Positions 9,900 through 19,964 of a DNA stretch of 64,000 nucleotides are shown here, piece by piece. The stretch comes from Clostridiales bacterium (GTDB lineage: Bacteria > Bacillota > Clostridia > Christensenellales > UBA1242), in the NCBI GenBank assembly GCA_918262735.1, contig CAKJYJ010000003.1, positions 210,883-274,882 of the forward strand, given 5' to 3'. The notes beneath the pieces are model-generated. The model did no database searches. It was not told where the DNA came from and saw only the letters and a list, made by a program, of their open reading frames with translations. The stretch's first letter is position 1; each line of letters begins with the position of its first letter. Both the position numbers and the translations under genes were made by a program.

Positions 9900-11021
9900 A
9901 TGGTATATTTAGATAATTCCGCGACAACGCCAATATGCAACAAAGCATTGGAAACATTAGTTAAATACTCATCAGAAAACTACTATAATCCCTCTGCAAT
10001 TTATCTCCAGGGGGTTAGTGTAAACAGTGATATTGAAAGTGCAAAACAAACAATTACAAATGCCCTTGGTGTTAAATATAACAATAATCTAATTTTTACA
10101 AGTGGCGCAACCGAAGCAAACAATTTGGCAATACTTGGAGCATACAGAAAAAGCTTCAAAAAAATGCTATTTTCTGTTGGTGAACATCCATCAGTTTATA
10201 ATGTGGCTTTGGAACTTAAAAAAAGAGGTGTGGATGTTGACTTTGTTAAGCTTCAACAAAACGGAGAAATTGATTATATTGACCTTGAAAACAAACTTAA
10301 TAAAGAAGTCTCTTTTATATCAATAATGCTTGTAAACAACGAAACTGGTGCAATAAACGATATTCACCGTGTTTTTGAATTAAAAAACAAGTATTGTCCT
10401 GATGCAATTTTACACAGCGATGGCGTGCAAGCATTTGGAAAAATAAAAATTAATCTGGATTTTTTAGGAGTTGATTTATTCACTGTTAGTGCTCACAAGA
10501 TATTTGGACCAAAAGGAATTGGTGCTTTGTTTGTTAAAAATAAAAACCTTTTAAACCCAATTATTTTTGGTGGTGGTCAAGAGTATGGCATACGTTCAGG
10601 AACCGAGAATGTTGGGGCAATAATGGCTTTTAAGAGTGCCGTTGATGATTTTGGAAATATAAAAGACAACTATAATCATGTATCAAAATGCGTCGACGCT
10701 TTTTTAGGTGAATTGAAAACCATAAACTGTTTAATTAACTCTCACCATAGCCCATATGTGCTGAGTTTAAGTTTTTGTGGTATTAACGGGGAAACTCTGG
10801 TTCATATGATGGAAAAACGTGACATATTAATTAGCCGTGGAAGTGCATGTTCATCAAAAAAATCCGGAAATAGAATATTAGAAAACATGGGGCTCACCAA
10901 TGAACAAACACTTGGTAGCATAAGAATAAGTTTCAGTAAAAACACAACAATTGAAGATGCAATTTTTGCTGGCAAAACATTATATGAATGTTACAATGAA
11001 TTAAAGGATAGATTAAAATGA
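9900..11021 (+). CDS. Cysteine desulfurase (NifS/IscS type)
   Basis: MVYLDNSATTPICNKALETL, VSAHKIFGPKGIGALFVK, SRGSACSS; overlaps thiI. Confidence 0.94.
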   Translation: MVYLDNSATTPICNKALETLVKYSSENYYNPSAIYLQGVSVNSDIESAKQTITNALGVKYNNNLIFTSGATEANNLAILGAYRKSFKKMLFSVGEHPSVYNVALELKKRGVDVDFVKLQQNGEIDYIDLENKLNKEVSFISIMLVNNETGAINDIHRVFELKNKYCPDAILHSDGVQAFGKIKINLDFLGVDLFTVSAHKIFGPKGIGALFVKNKNLLNPIIFGGGQEYGIRSGTENVGAIMAFKSAVDDFGNIKDNYNHVSKCVDAFLGELKTINCLINSHHSPYVLSLSFCGINGETLVHMMEKRDILISRGSACSSKKSGNRILENMGLTNEQTLGSIRISFSKNTTIEDAIFAGKTLYECYNELKDRLK

Positions 11022-12172
11022 ACAAGGTAATATTGTTAAGATTTGGAGAATTATACCTTAAAGGTAAAAATAAGGGATATTTTGAAAGAATACTTCTAAA
11101 AAACATTAAAGAAAACTTAAAAAATTTTGATTGTAATGTGGTAAAAATATCTGGAAGGTACTTGGTAACAGATTTTGATGAAATGGATTGCCAATCAATT
11201 ATAGATAGCGTTTCAAATGTATTTGGTTTGGCATCATTAAGTATTGCTGATGAAATTGACACAGATATAAAAGGCATTAATGAATATATTTCAAATTTCA
11301 AAACCGAAGCAAAAACTTTTAGGGTTACTGTTAAGCGTGCTGATAAAACCTTTCCAATATCATCAAATGATTATGAACGGGAGCTTGGAGGATATGTTTT
11401 AGCAAACAATCCAAATATTAAAGTAAAATTAAAAAATCCAGAATTAGAATTAACAGTTGAAATCAGAGAGAACAAAAAAACATATATTCTAACAAAAGAA
11501 GTGACTTGCGTTGGCGGAATGCCTTATGGAACATCAGGAAGGGGCCTCGTTCTTCTATCTGGCGGTATTGATAGCCCGGTTGCGTCATATATGATGGCAA
11601 AGCGTGGAATGGAAATAATTGGTTTACATTTTCATAGTTTTCCATACACAAGTGAGCAAGCAAAAAATAAAGTTAAAAAACTTGCTAAATTGCTAACAGT
11701 ATACACAGGTCACATGACACTTATTTGTTGCCCTTTTACTAAAATTCAAGAAGAAATACATAAACATTGTGCTCCCGAGTTTATGATAACAATTATGCGA
11801 AGAATTATGATGCGAATTGCAAAAATAATATGCGATAAATATGAAGCAAAAGCTATAATCACGGGTGAAAGTTTGGCACAAGTGGCTAGCCAAACCGTTG
11901 AAAGTATTAATGTTTCTAATGATGCTCAAAAAACATACCCTGTGTTTAGACCATGCATTGGTATGGATAAAACAGAAATAATAAACATTTCTCAAAAGAT
12001 TGGCACATTTGAAACCTCAATTCTGCCATACGAAGATTGTTGCACCGTTTTCTTACCAAAAAATCCAGTTATTAAGCCAAGTTTAGACAAAGCAATTAAG
12101 GAAGAGTCTAAACTCAACATTGATGAATTAATAAATGATGCATTAGAACAACTGGAAGTAGATGAAGTATAA
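11018..12172 (+). CDS. thiI: tRNA 4-thiouridine synthase ThiI
   Basis: THUMP domain, LLSGGIDSPVASYMMAKRG PP-loop. Confidence 0.95.
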   Translation: MNKVILLRFGELYLKGKNKGYFERILLKNIKENLKNFDCNVVKISGRYLVTDFDEMDCQSIIDSVSNVFGLASLSIADEIDTDIKGINEYISNFKTEAKTFRVTVKRADKTFPISSNDYERELGGYVLANNPNIKVKLKNPELELTVEIRENKKTYILTKEVTCVGGMPYGTSGRGLVLLSGGIDSPVASYMMAKRGMEIIGLHFHSFPYTSEQAKNKVKKLAKLLTVYTGHMTLICCPFTKIQEEIHKHCAPEFMITIMRRIMMRIAKIICDKYEAKAIITGESLAQVASQTVESINVSNDAQKTYPVFRPCIGMDKTEIINISQKIGTFETSILPYEDCCTVFLPKNPVIKPSLDKAIKEESKLNIDELINDALEQLEVDEV

Positions 12173-12331
12173 TATAAAAGATATATTTATAATTAATAAA
12201 AATAAGGTCAAAAATAAAAATAATATTCTAATTCGTTTGACTTTATTTTTTTAATTAATTAGAATAGAAATGTATGTGGAGTGCATACATTGAAAAGAAC
12301 AATTCTCCTTTGTCAAAATAAAGGGGGAAAT

Positions 12332-13909
12332 ATGAGAATTATGAACTTAAGTGCAGGTGCAACTATCGGATTCTCTATTGGTGCTTTAATAGTTGGTGTT
12401 ATAGTTGGTTATATTATTTTTAACATTATCACATCAAAAAAGGTTAATAAAAGTAGATCGCAAGCAACAAAAATAATTGAAGATGCTTACGCAGAAGCAA
12501 AAATAATTAAAAAAGAAGCAACATTAGAGGCAAAGGAAGACACCTCAAAACTTCGTGCTGACCTGGATAAAGAAATCCGCGAAAGACGAGAAGAATTAAA
12601 AAAAGCAGAAGATAGAATTTCACAAAAAGAAGATTTCATTGATAAAAAAGATTTATACCTAGATAAAAAACAACAAGAGCTAGATGAACAAAAGAAAAAA
12701 CTAGACGACAAGAATCAAGAACTTGCATTAGAAATGGAAAAACAAGCACAAATTAAGGTTGATATGCTTGCGAAATTAGAAAAAGTTTCTTTAATGACAA
12801 AAGATGAAGCAAAACAAATTCTAATTAACAGCATGACCGAAGATGCAAGAAAAGATGCCGCTAAACTTGTTAAACAAATTGAAGATGATGCGAAAGAAAA
12901 TGCTCGTAAAGAAGCTCAAAATATTGTTAGTTTAGCAATACAAAAATGTGCAACGGACATGGTTGCTGAAGCAACAATTTCTAGTATTTCAATTCCAAAT
13001 GAGGAAATGAAGGGTAGAATTATTGGTCGTGAGGGCAGAAACATACGTGCAATTGAAAGTGCAACAGGTGTTGATTTGATTGTTGACGACACTCCAGAAA
13101 CAATCACAATATCGTGCTTTGACCCAATTAGAAGGGAAGTTGCAAGATTAAGCCTTGAAAAGCTAATACTAGATGGCAGAATTCACCCAACCAGAATTGA
13201 GGAAATTGTTGAAAAAGTTAAAAAAGACCTTGATATTCAAATTAAAGAAGCTGGTGAACAGGCCGTTAATGAAGTTGAAGTATATGGTTTACATCCAGAA
13301 CTAGTTAAAGTTTTGGGTAGATTAAAATACAGAACTAGTTATGGTCAAAACGTTTTAAAACACAGCATTGAAACTTGCTATATTGCAGGCTTACTTGCTG
13401 CTGAAGTTGGAGCCGACATAAAAATTGCAAAGCGTGGAGGTCTTCTTCACGACATTGGTAAGGCTTTAGACCAAGAGGTTGAAGGAACTCACGTTACAAT
13501 AGGTGTTGATTTGGCTAAAAAATATCACGAGAATCCAGCGGTTATTCATTGTATTGAAGCACATCACTTTGGCGTTGAATTCCATAGTATTGAGGCAATT
13601 TTAGTTCAAGTTGCTGATGCAATATCAAGTGCAAGACCTGGGGCCAGAAGAGAAACATTAGAAACTTATGTAAAACGTCTTGAACAATTAGAAACAATTG
13701 CAAATTCATTTAAGGGCGTTGATAAGTCTTATGCCGTTCAAGCAGGAAGAGAGGTTAGAATAATTGTTAAACCAGAACAAATTTCTGACGAAAATGCAAT
13801 GTTTATGGCAAAAGATATAGCAAAGAAAATTGAAGATGAAATGCAATATCCTGGGCAAATTAAAGTTAATGTTATCAGAGAATCCAGATTTGTTGAAACT
13901 GCAAAGTAG
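12332..13909 (+). CDS. rny: Ribonuclease Y
   Basis: N-terminal TM helix, coiled coil, KH domain ([15 protein letters not shown]), HD domain ([10 protein letters not shown]); start at MRIMNLSAG after GGGGG SD. Confidence 0.96.
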   Translation: MRIMNLSAGATIGFSIGALIVGVIVGYIIFNIITSKKVNKSRSQATKIIEDAYAEAKIIKKEATLEAKEDTSKLRADLDKEIRERREELKKAEDRISQKEDFIDKKDLYLDKKQQELDEQKKKLDDKNQELALEMEKQAQIKVDMLAKLEKVSLMTKDEAKQILINSMTEDARKDAAKLVKQIEDDAKENARKEAQNIVSLAIQKCATDMVAEATISSISIPNEEMKGRIIGREGRNIRAIESATGVDLIVDDTPETITISCFDPIRREVARLSLEKLILDGRIHPTRIEEIVEKVKKDLDIQIKEAGEQAVNEVEVYGLHPELVKVLGRLKYRTSYGQNVLKHSIETCYIAGLLAAEVGADIKIAKRGGLLHDIGKALDQEVEGTHVTIGVDLAKKYHENPAVIHCIEAHHFGVEFHSIEAILVQVADAISSARPGARRETLETYVKRLEQLETIANSFKGVDKSYAVQAGREVRIIVKPEQISDENAMFMAKDIAKKIEDEMQYPGQIKVNVIRESRFVETAK

Positions 13910-13923
13910 TTTATTGTTGAATT

Positions 13924-13958
13924 AAAAAAGCATCTGTCAAATAAGACAGATGTTTTTT
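13924..13958. terminator. Bidirectional terminator rny/sigF
   Basis: CATCTGTC/GACAGATG stem flanked by A and T runs. Confidence 0.85.
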
Positions 13959-13959
13959 A

Positions 13960-14688
13960 CTATTCATTGACCTTTAATGCATCTTTTATCTGTGAAAGGA
14001 TTTTGTTTTCAAGCCTACTCACTTGAACCTGTGAAACACCCATTTCTCTTGCAATTTCACTTTGTGTTTTATCTCTAAAAAACCTAAGCATAATAATCTG
14101 TTTGTCGCGTTTTGATAATTTCTTTAATGTATCTCTTAACACGATATTATCAATTAAATCATCACTATTATCGGTTACATATTTATCTAACAAAAACATA
14201 TTTTTCTTATCGTCATCTTCAGTTGGTGCATATATAGACACTGGCATTTTTGATGAATCCATAATAAATATAACGTCGGTTGTATCCATATTAAAATGAT
14301 TTGATATTTCCTCTAGTGTTGGCTTTCTATATTCTTGCTTAATAAAACTTTCTATAAACTTATTTATTTTAATATTCTGTGATTTTATCGTTCTCGAAAC
14401 TTTAATCGACCCGTCATCACGCATAAATCTTTTTATTTCGCCAATCACCATAGGCACAACATATGTTGAAAATCTTGTGTTAAAGTTTTCGTCAAAATTA
14501 TATATCGCTTTTACAAATCCAAGGGCTCCCAATTGGAATAAATCATCATATTCAATCCCTTTGCCCAAATATCTTTTTAATAAACTTTTTATTAGAGGAG
14601 AGTTTTCTTTAATAAGTATTTCTTTTGCATCATCATCTCCGTTTTTTGCTTTTTTTATTAAAAGTAACGTTTCCTCTTGTGAAAGCAT
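13960..14688 (-). CDS. sigF: Sporulation RNA polymerase sigma-F factor
   Basis: Sigma-70 regions 2-4; third gene of spoIIA operon. Confidence 0.93.
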   Translation of the reverse strand: MLSQEETLLLIKKAKNGDDDAKEILIKENSPLIKSLLKRYLGKGIEYDDLFQLGALGFVKAIYNFDENFNTRFSTYVVPMVIGEIKRFMRDDGSIKVSRTIKSQNIKINKFIESFIKQEYRKPTLEEISNHFNMDTTDVIFIMDSSKMPVSIYAPTEDDDKKNMFLLDKYVTDNSDDLIDNIVLRDTLKKLSKRDKQIIMLRFFRDKTQSEIAREMGVSQVQVSRLENKILSQIKDALKVNE

Positions 14689-15138
14689 TTATAACCCCAC
14701 AGCACTCTGGTCTTCAATTTTGAATAATTTTTCCATTCTTACAATCAAACCATTCTTACCATTTTTATGTAATGTTATTGAGTCCATAAAACTCTCCATA
14801 ACAGTAAATCCCATTCCAGACCTTTCTTCATTTGGTTTTGTTGTGTAAAATGGCTCTCGTGCCTTGTTAAAATCTTCAATTCCAACGCCGTTATCGCAAA
14901 CATCAATAACAACGCCATTAGAATATAGCTTAACCTTAATTGTAATAAATCCATCACCCAGCGGATACGCATGCACAACAGCATTTGTAACGGCCTCACT
15001 AACAGCAGTTTTAATATCGGTTATTTCATCCAATGATGGGTTTGCTTGAACACAAAAAGCAGCAATGCAAGATCTTGAAAAACTCTCATTAATTGATATT
15101 GCCTTAAAGGTTATTTCCATTTCATTTATCATTTTCAT
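14689..15138 (-). CDS. spoIIAB: Anti-sigma F factor SpoIIAB
   Basis: GHKL ATPase motifs (DIKTAVSEAVTNAVVHAY, VCDNGVGIED, ERSGMGFTVM); operon context. Confidence 0.95.
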   Translation of the reverse strand: MKMINEMEITFKAISINESFSRSCIAAFCVQANPSLDEITDIKTAVSEAVTNAVVHAYPLGDGFITIKVKLYSNGVVIDVCDNGVGIEDFNKAREPFYTTKPNEERSGMGFTVMESFMDSITLHKNGKNGLIVRMEKLFKIEDQSAVGL

Positions 15139-15153
15139 ATTTTTCTCCTTATC

Positions 15154-15462
15154 TTATGATATTTTAGGCATTAAATCATAAAGCCCAGTCATTTTAAAAA
15201 TTCTTTCTGCATGAAGGGAAGGGTTACAAATAAAAACTGGAATATTTTTATCCTTTAACTTTTTGTATCTTCCAACAAGAACTCCAACGCCAGTGCTATC
15301 CATAAAATCAAGTTCTGAAAGATCAATAATAACTTGATTAAAATTAGGCTTCGTGAATATCTCATCAAGATTAATTCTTGTTTGATAGGCGCTATGTTCA
15401 TCTAATTCTCCGCACAAGATAACATATAACGTGTTCTCATATATTCTGTTTTTTATTTCCAT
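15154..15462 (-). CDS. spoIIAA: Anti-sigma F factor antagonist SpoIIAA (STAS domain)
   Basis: LSELDFMDSTGVGVLVGRYKKLK; operon context. Confidence 0.95.
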   Translation of the reverse strand: MEIKNRIYENTLYVILCGELDEHSAYQTRINLDEIFTKPNFNQVIIDLSELDFMDSTGVGVLVGRYKKLKDKNIPVFICNPSLHAERIFKMTGLYDLMPKIS

Positions 15463-15571
15463 ATGCTTCTCCCTTTAACACAAGAATTCTAACACCAATA
15501 GTTTGTATAAATTTGACAACTATGGTAAAAAAAGATAATATATTGTTGGAAAAATAAACTGAGAGATTAAT

Positions 15572-15946
15572 ATGAATAAATACGATGGTCTTAAATTTGA
15601 AACATATTGGAAAGATGAGTTAACCTCTAGGGTTATTGTTCATAATAACCATGTATACATAAAAAGATATGTTTTACACCCTGTTAAACAAATATTTCCA
15701 ACAAATGAAACCGATGTTTACACATTATCAAAAATATTGGAAGGCAGATGTTGGGAAAGAGGAAGGAAAGATATTGACAATATATTGAATAAATTAAATA
15801 TTAAGTATTACAATCCTTTAGACATAGTCAGAAAAACTCACGGTGTTTCTTATAACGATTTTATATGGATAAAATTTGAAGGCGAAAAACTTGATTGGGA
15901 AGATATAAAACCAAGAAATAGAAGGGAATGTTCAAATAGCAAATAA
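15572..15946 (+). CDS. Small conserved hypothetical protein
   Basis: Good SD (ctgagagat), 124 aa, isolated ORF before tRNA cluster; LEGRCWERGRKDIDNILNKLNIKYYNPLDIVRKTHGVSYNDFIWIKFEGE. Confidence 0.65.
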   Translation: MNKYDGLKFETYWKDELTSRVIVHNNHVYIKRYVLHPVKQIFPTNETDVYTLSKILEGRCWERGRKDIDNILNKLNIKYYNPLDIVRKTHGVSYNDFIWIKFEGEKLDWEDIKPRNRRECSNSK

Positions 15947-16040
15947 TCAAAACAAATTTTTTTTGAATTAACATAAAAAAATAAAAAAACTTGTTGACTT
16001 TATTTAATTTTTGTACTATTATATCAAAGTCAATGTTTGG

Positions 16041-16116
16041 CGGGGTGTAGCGCAGTTGGTAGCGCACGTGGTTTGGGACCATGGGGCCGGGAGTTCGAGT
16101 CTCTTCACCCCGACCA
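16041..16116 (+). tRNA. tRNA-Pro (TGG)
   Basis: Cloverleaf, CGGGGTG/CACCCCG acceptor, TTTGGGA loop, encoded CCA. Confidence 0.95.
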
Positions 16117-16126
16117 TTAATATTGA

Positions 16127-16203
16127 GGGTCTTTAGCTCAGTTGGTTAGAGCTACCGGCTCATAACCGGTTGGTCCGGGGTTCGAGTCCCTGAAGACCCA
16201 CCA
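16127..16203 (+). tRNA. tRNA with CAT anticodon (elongator Met or TilS-modified Ile2)
   Basis: GGGTCTT/AAGACCC acceptor, CTCATAA loop, encoded CCA; not initiator (G1-C72 pair). Confidence 0.9.
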
Positions 16204-16256
16204 AAATTTATTTTTGGTTTCACAAATTGCTCAATATGGTTTGAATTATATGCCTT

Positions 16257-16333
16257 GGCTCGGTAGTTCAGCTGGTTAGAACGCTAGCCTGTCACGCTAG
16301 AGGTCGTGGGTTCGATCCCCATCCGAGTCGCCA
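16257..16333 (+). tRNA. tRNA-Asp (GTC)
   Basis: Cloverleaf with CTGTCAC loop, encoded CCA. Confidence 0.95.
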
Positions 16334-16369
16334 ATAATTCTTAGCATATGGAGCATTATTTGTGTATTT

Positions 16370-16445
16370 GCCTCGGTAGCTCAGTCGGTAGAGCAAGGGA
16401 CTGAAAATCCCTGTGTCGGTGGTTCGATTCCGCCCCGCGGCACCA
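16370..16445 (+). tRNA. tRNA-Phe (GAA), acceptor stem with T4:C69 mismatch
   Basis: AGGGA-CTGAAAA-TCCCT anticodon arm, GGTGGTTCGATTCCGCC T-arm, encoded CCA. Confidence 0.92.
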
Positions 16446-16606
16446 TTGCCTTTTTGGTTAAAGGCGCATTATTTCAAGGTTCAAGTGTAGCTTGGCAATC
16501 AAAAACAACACAAACCTCCCCTTTTATCATATAATATATTCTTTTCTATAAATAGTGGTTTAGATATTTTCGTGTTGTTTCTATCTAAAATAATGACCAC
16601 TTAAGT

Positions 16607-16682
16607 GCTGGTGTAGCTCAATTGGCAGAGCAACTGATTTGTAATCAGTAGGTTGTTGGTTCGATTCCGATCACCAGCTCCA
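16607..16682 (+). tRNA. tRNA-Thr (TGT)
   Basis: GCTGGTG/CACCAGC acceptor, TTTGTAA loop, encoded CCA. Confidence 0.95.
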
Positions 16683-16685
16683 TTT

Positions 16686-16771
16686 GGGTAGGTTGCAGAG
16701 CGGCCAAATGCTACGGACTGTAAATCCGTCGACTCACGTCTTCGGTGGTTCGAATCCACCCCTGCCCACCA
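16686..16771 (+). tRNA. tRNA-Tyr (GTA)
   Basis: Class II tRNA with long variable arm, CTGTAAA loop, encoded CCA. Confidence 0.95.
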
Positions 16772-16774
16772 AAA

Positions 16775-16804
16775 AAACTAAATCAATTTGATTTAGTTTT
16801 TTTT
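16775..16804 (+). terminator. Terminator of tRNA cluster
   Basis: AAACTAAATCA/TGATTTAGTTT stem then T8. Confidence 0.85.
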
Positions 16805-16855
16805 GTTTATTCTTATATTGTGGAGTAGTGTATTGTTCTACAGATAATATTATAT

Positions 16856-17932
16856 TTATATTACAAATAGGATATAGTAATCTTTTAATTTTTCAATTCT
16901 TGGTTTATCTTCCTCGTTACCAACAAACGTTTCCTCATCATCAGATTGTTTTTCGGTTTCAACAATTCTTTCTTTTTGTTCACGGTTTCTATATGTGTCA
17001 ATATTTCTAAAACCTCTATAAGTATTAATATTAGGGAAGCGGAAACCATAACCATATGGCATTTGAAAACCAAAACCACCATAAACACCTGGATTGTTAT
17101 AAATATAGTCATTATTATAATTATAATCGTTAAAATCACGATATCTTTTTCCTGCGTTTTCATAAGTGTCTATGTTCTTTTTAACCCTTAATGATACCTC
17201 TTTTTCGTCATCTGTTTCGTTGTTTATTTCAGATGTTTCCAAATCATCATTATTAATGTTTGCTGGATATAATATTTGCAATATTTGTTCTAAATTGTCT
17301 GAAACACAATTGTAATTTGTTAGTCTTGTTAATAAGCTTCCATATAGTTTTTTATATCTAGTTGTTAAAACATCTGTATTAGAACTAAATGTGCCCTTCA
17401 TGTTTTCCACATTAATCAAATTGTTTTTAACTTCATTTTTAGTTAATTTTAACCTGGTTAAATATGTTGAAATCGACGAATTTACTTCGTATAATGCATT
17501 TATTTTTTTGTCATCAAATTTGTATTTATTTCGCTTTAATTGTTTACAATAATCCTTAATTTGCTGTGCTTTTGAATTAATACTTGATTCCATTATTTTA
17601 ACAGAATCATTTACCGACATTGTATCAACTATTGAGTTGTTTAAGTTGGCAATTCTTGTAAAATAGTCACCAATTGCCTTATTGTTTGAAACCACAGTAT
17701 TTCCAATTAAAGAAACATTACTATCATCCATAAAATCACAAATAATTAGTGATGAATTGTCAATATTATTCATTGTTTCTATGGTCTTTTGTATTGATGT
17801 CATATTGGCCGTAATTTGAGATAATGCATTATTCGTTGTGTTATCTGAGCAGCCAACGAGTACTATGAATGTTAATATAAACAATGGAATTATAAATAAT
17901 AAACATCTATTTTTTATTCTTGATTCAACCAT
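16856..17932 (-). CDS. Putative lipoprotein, Gly/Tyr/Phe-rich C-terminal region with repeated N-I-[DN]-T-Y motif
   Basis: Signal peptide with lipobox LVGC; SD GGAGAA; divergent from spoVAC. Confidence 0.75.
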   Translation of the reverse strand: MVESRIKNRCLLFIIPLFILTFIVLVGCSDNTTNNALSQITANMTSIQKTIETMNNIDNSSLIICDFMDDSNVSLIGNTVVSNNKAIGDYFTRIANLNNSIVDTMSVNDSVKIMESSINSKAQQIKDYCKQLKRNKYKFDDKKINALYEVNSSISTYLTRLKLTKNEVKNNLINVENMKGTFSSNTDVLTTRYKKLYGSLLTRLTNYNCVSDNLEQILQILYPANINNDDLETSEINNETDDEKEVSLRVKKNIDTYENAGKRYRDFNDYNYNNDYIYNNPGVYGGFGFQMPYGYGFRFPNINTYRGFRNIDTYRNREQKERIVETEKQSDDEETFVGNEEDKPRIEKLKDYYILFVI

Positions 17933-18026
17933 AATTTTTCTCCATTTATTAGTGTGTTATGAATAGCAAAAATTATTCAAAATTGTTTAATAATCTATTT
18001 TATGTCAATAAATTAGTGGGGGACTT

Positions 18027-18473
18027 ATGACAGAACTAGAAAGAAATGAAAGATATAATAAGTATGTTGAAGCAAAAATTGCAAAAACTCACGCTTGGCC
18101 AAGCCTTTTCAACGCTTTTTGTTTTGGCGGAATAATCTGTGTTATTGGACAATTATTCAATGATATGTTGCTGAGCATTTTCCCAACAATGGCAACACAA
18201 AGTGCATGGACATTAACACTAATATTTTTAATTTTCGTTGCATCTTTTCTTACTGGACTAGGTGTCTTTGATAAAATTGCAGTTTATGCTGGTGCTGGAA
18301 CAATAATTCCAATTACAGGTTTTTCTAATTCTATTGCTAGTCCAGCAATGGAATTTAAGAATGAGGGGATTGTGTTTGGTATGTGTGCAAAAATGTTTGT
18401 TATTGCCGGCCCAGTTATTGTGTTTGGAACTGTTGCAAGTATTATTGTTGGATTAATCTATCTTTTAGTATAA
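18027..18473 (+). CDS. spoVAC: Stage V sporulation protein AC
   Basis: SpoVAC membrane protein features; first of spoVAC-AD-AE operon. Confidence 0.93.
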   Translation: MTELERNERYNKYVEAKIAKTHAWPSLFNAFCFGGIICVIGQLFNDMLLSIFPTMATQSAWTLTLIFLIFVASFLTGLGVFDKIAVYAGAGTIIPITGFSNSIASPAMEFKNEGIVFGMCAKMFVIAGPVIVFGTVASIIVGLIYLLV

Positions 18474-18485
18474 TTGGAGCACCAA

Positions 18486-19535
18486 ATGAAAGATTTAGAA
18501 TGTCAAACTGTTTTTTTTAAGAATAAACCACGAATAATAGGTAACTACTCAATAGTTGGTCCAAAAGAAGGAAAGGGTAGTTTAAAAAATTATTTTGATT
18601 ACATTATGAAAGATGATATGTTTGGAGAAAAAACATATGAAAAAGCAGAGAGAAAGATGGTTGAACAAGCTGTTATGGGAGCGGTATATAATGCAAACAT
18701 AACACCAAAAGAATTAAATTTGTTTATGTCTGGAGATTTGTTAAACCAAATAGTAACATCATCTTTTGCGGCAAGGTCTTTTGATGTCCCATATGTTGGT
18801 CTGTTTGGTGCATGCTCAACCATGGCGGAAAGTTTAGCCATTGGAGCCTGTATGGTCAATGCTGGATATTTTAACAACATTGCTTGTGCAACGGCATCAC
18901 ATTTTTCAACAGCAGAAAGACAATTTAGATATCCACTTGAACTCGGAAATCAAAGACCCCCAACATCTCAATGGACAGTAACAGGAGCCGGATGCTGCAT
19001 TCTTAGTGGAAAGGGAAATGGCCCAATTGTAACTTCTGCAACATTTGGAAAAGTAACCGATTGGGGGATTAATGATGTTAATAATATGGGCAGTGTGATG
19101 GCGCCTAGTTGTGCTTCAACAATGATTGCACACTTCAAAGACACAAACACAACGCCTGATGATTATGATTTAATTGTCACCGGTGATTTGGGAAAACTTG
19201 GTAGCGAAATATTAATAGATTTAATGGAAGACCACGGCTATAAACTCGGGATTAATTATAACGATTGTGGTCAAGTAATATATAATGGAAAACAAAGCGT
19301 TTTAATGGGTGGAAGCGGATGCGGATGCTCAGCTAGCGTATTGAACTCGTATATACTAAATAAGGTGAGAGCAGGCGAATATAAAAAGGTTTTATTTATT
19401 GCAACTGGAGCACTTCTTTCATCAACATCAACTCAACAAGGCGACACAATACCAGGAATTGCTCACGCAGTAGTTATTGAACATTTTGAAGAAAAAATAA
19501 TAAATACAAGTAAGAAAACAAAGGGGAGGAAATAA
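18486..19535 (+). CDS. spoVAD: Stage V sporulation protein AD
   Basis: Thiolase-fold SpoVAD (GLFGACSTMAESLAIGA, GSGCGCSASVLNSYIL). Confidence 0.96.
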   Translation: MKDLECQTVFFKNKPRIIGNYSIVGPKEGKGSLKNYFDYIMKDDMFGEKTYEKAERKMVEQAVMGAVYNANITPKELNLFMSGDLLNQIVTSSFAARSFDVPYVGLFGACSTMAESLAIGACMVNAGYFNNIACATASHFSTAERQFRYPLELGNQRPPTSQWTVTGAGCCILSGKGNGPIVTSATFGKVTDWGINDVNNMGSVMAPSCASTMIAHFKDTNTTPDDYDLIVTGDLGKLGSEILIDLMEDHGYKLGINYNDCGQVIYNGKQSVLMGGSGCGCSASVLNSYILNKVRAGEYKKVLFIATGALLSSTSTQQGDTIPGIAHAVVIEHFEEKIINTSKKTKGRK

Positions 19536-19538
19536 ACT

Positions 19539-19910
19539 ATGTTACCATGGTATGAATATTTGATTGTTTTTGGAACTGGTGGCCTTATATGTATGATTGG
19601 TCAAATACTGGTTATAACAACCAAAATAACAACCGCAAGAATTTTAGTTTTATTTGAATTGATTGGTTGTTTTTTGGCTGCAATAAACATATATGAGCCA
19701 ATATCAGCATTCGCAAAGGCTGGCATAAATGTTCCAATTGTTGGATTCGGTGCAAGTTTAGCAAAAGGTGCAATAAATGCCGTAAAAGCACAGGGGATTC
19801 TTGGAATTTTTACTGGTGGAATAGCATCTGTTGCTGGTGGTCTCGCTGCAGCAATCGGCTTTGGTTTCTTATTTGGATCATTGTTCAAGGCAAAAACAAA
19901 GAAGTTTTAA
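19539..19910 (+). CDS. spoVAE: Stage V sporulation protein AE
   Basis: Small membrane protein; VPIVGFGASLAKGAI; operon context. Confidence 0.94.
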   Translation: MLPWYEYLIVFGTGGLICMIGQILVITTKITTARILVLFELIGCFLAAINIYEPISAFAKAGINVPIVGFGASLAKGAINAVKAQGILGIFTGGIASVAGGLAAAIGFGFLFGSLFKAKTKKF

Positions 19911-19964
19911 GGTAGTATTAATAGTAAGTAAAATAATTAGTAATCTAAACATATAATATTATTA

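Noticed and set aside
18599-19888. Minus-strand ORFs opposite spoVAD and spoVAE
   Set aside because: Antisense shadow ORFs of well-supported sporulation genes; no SD or promoter
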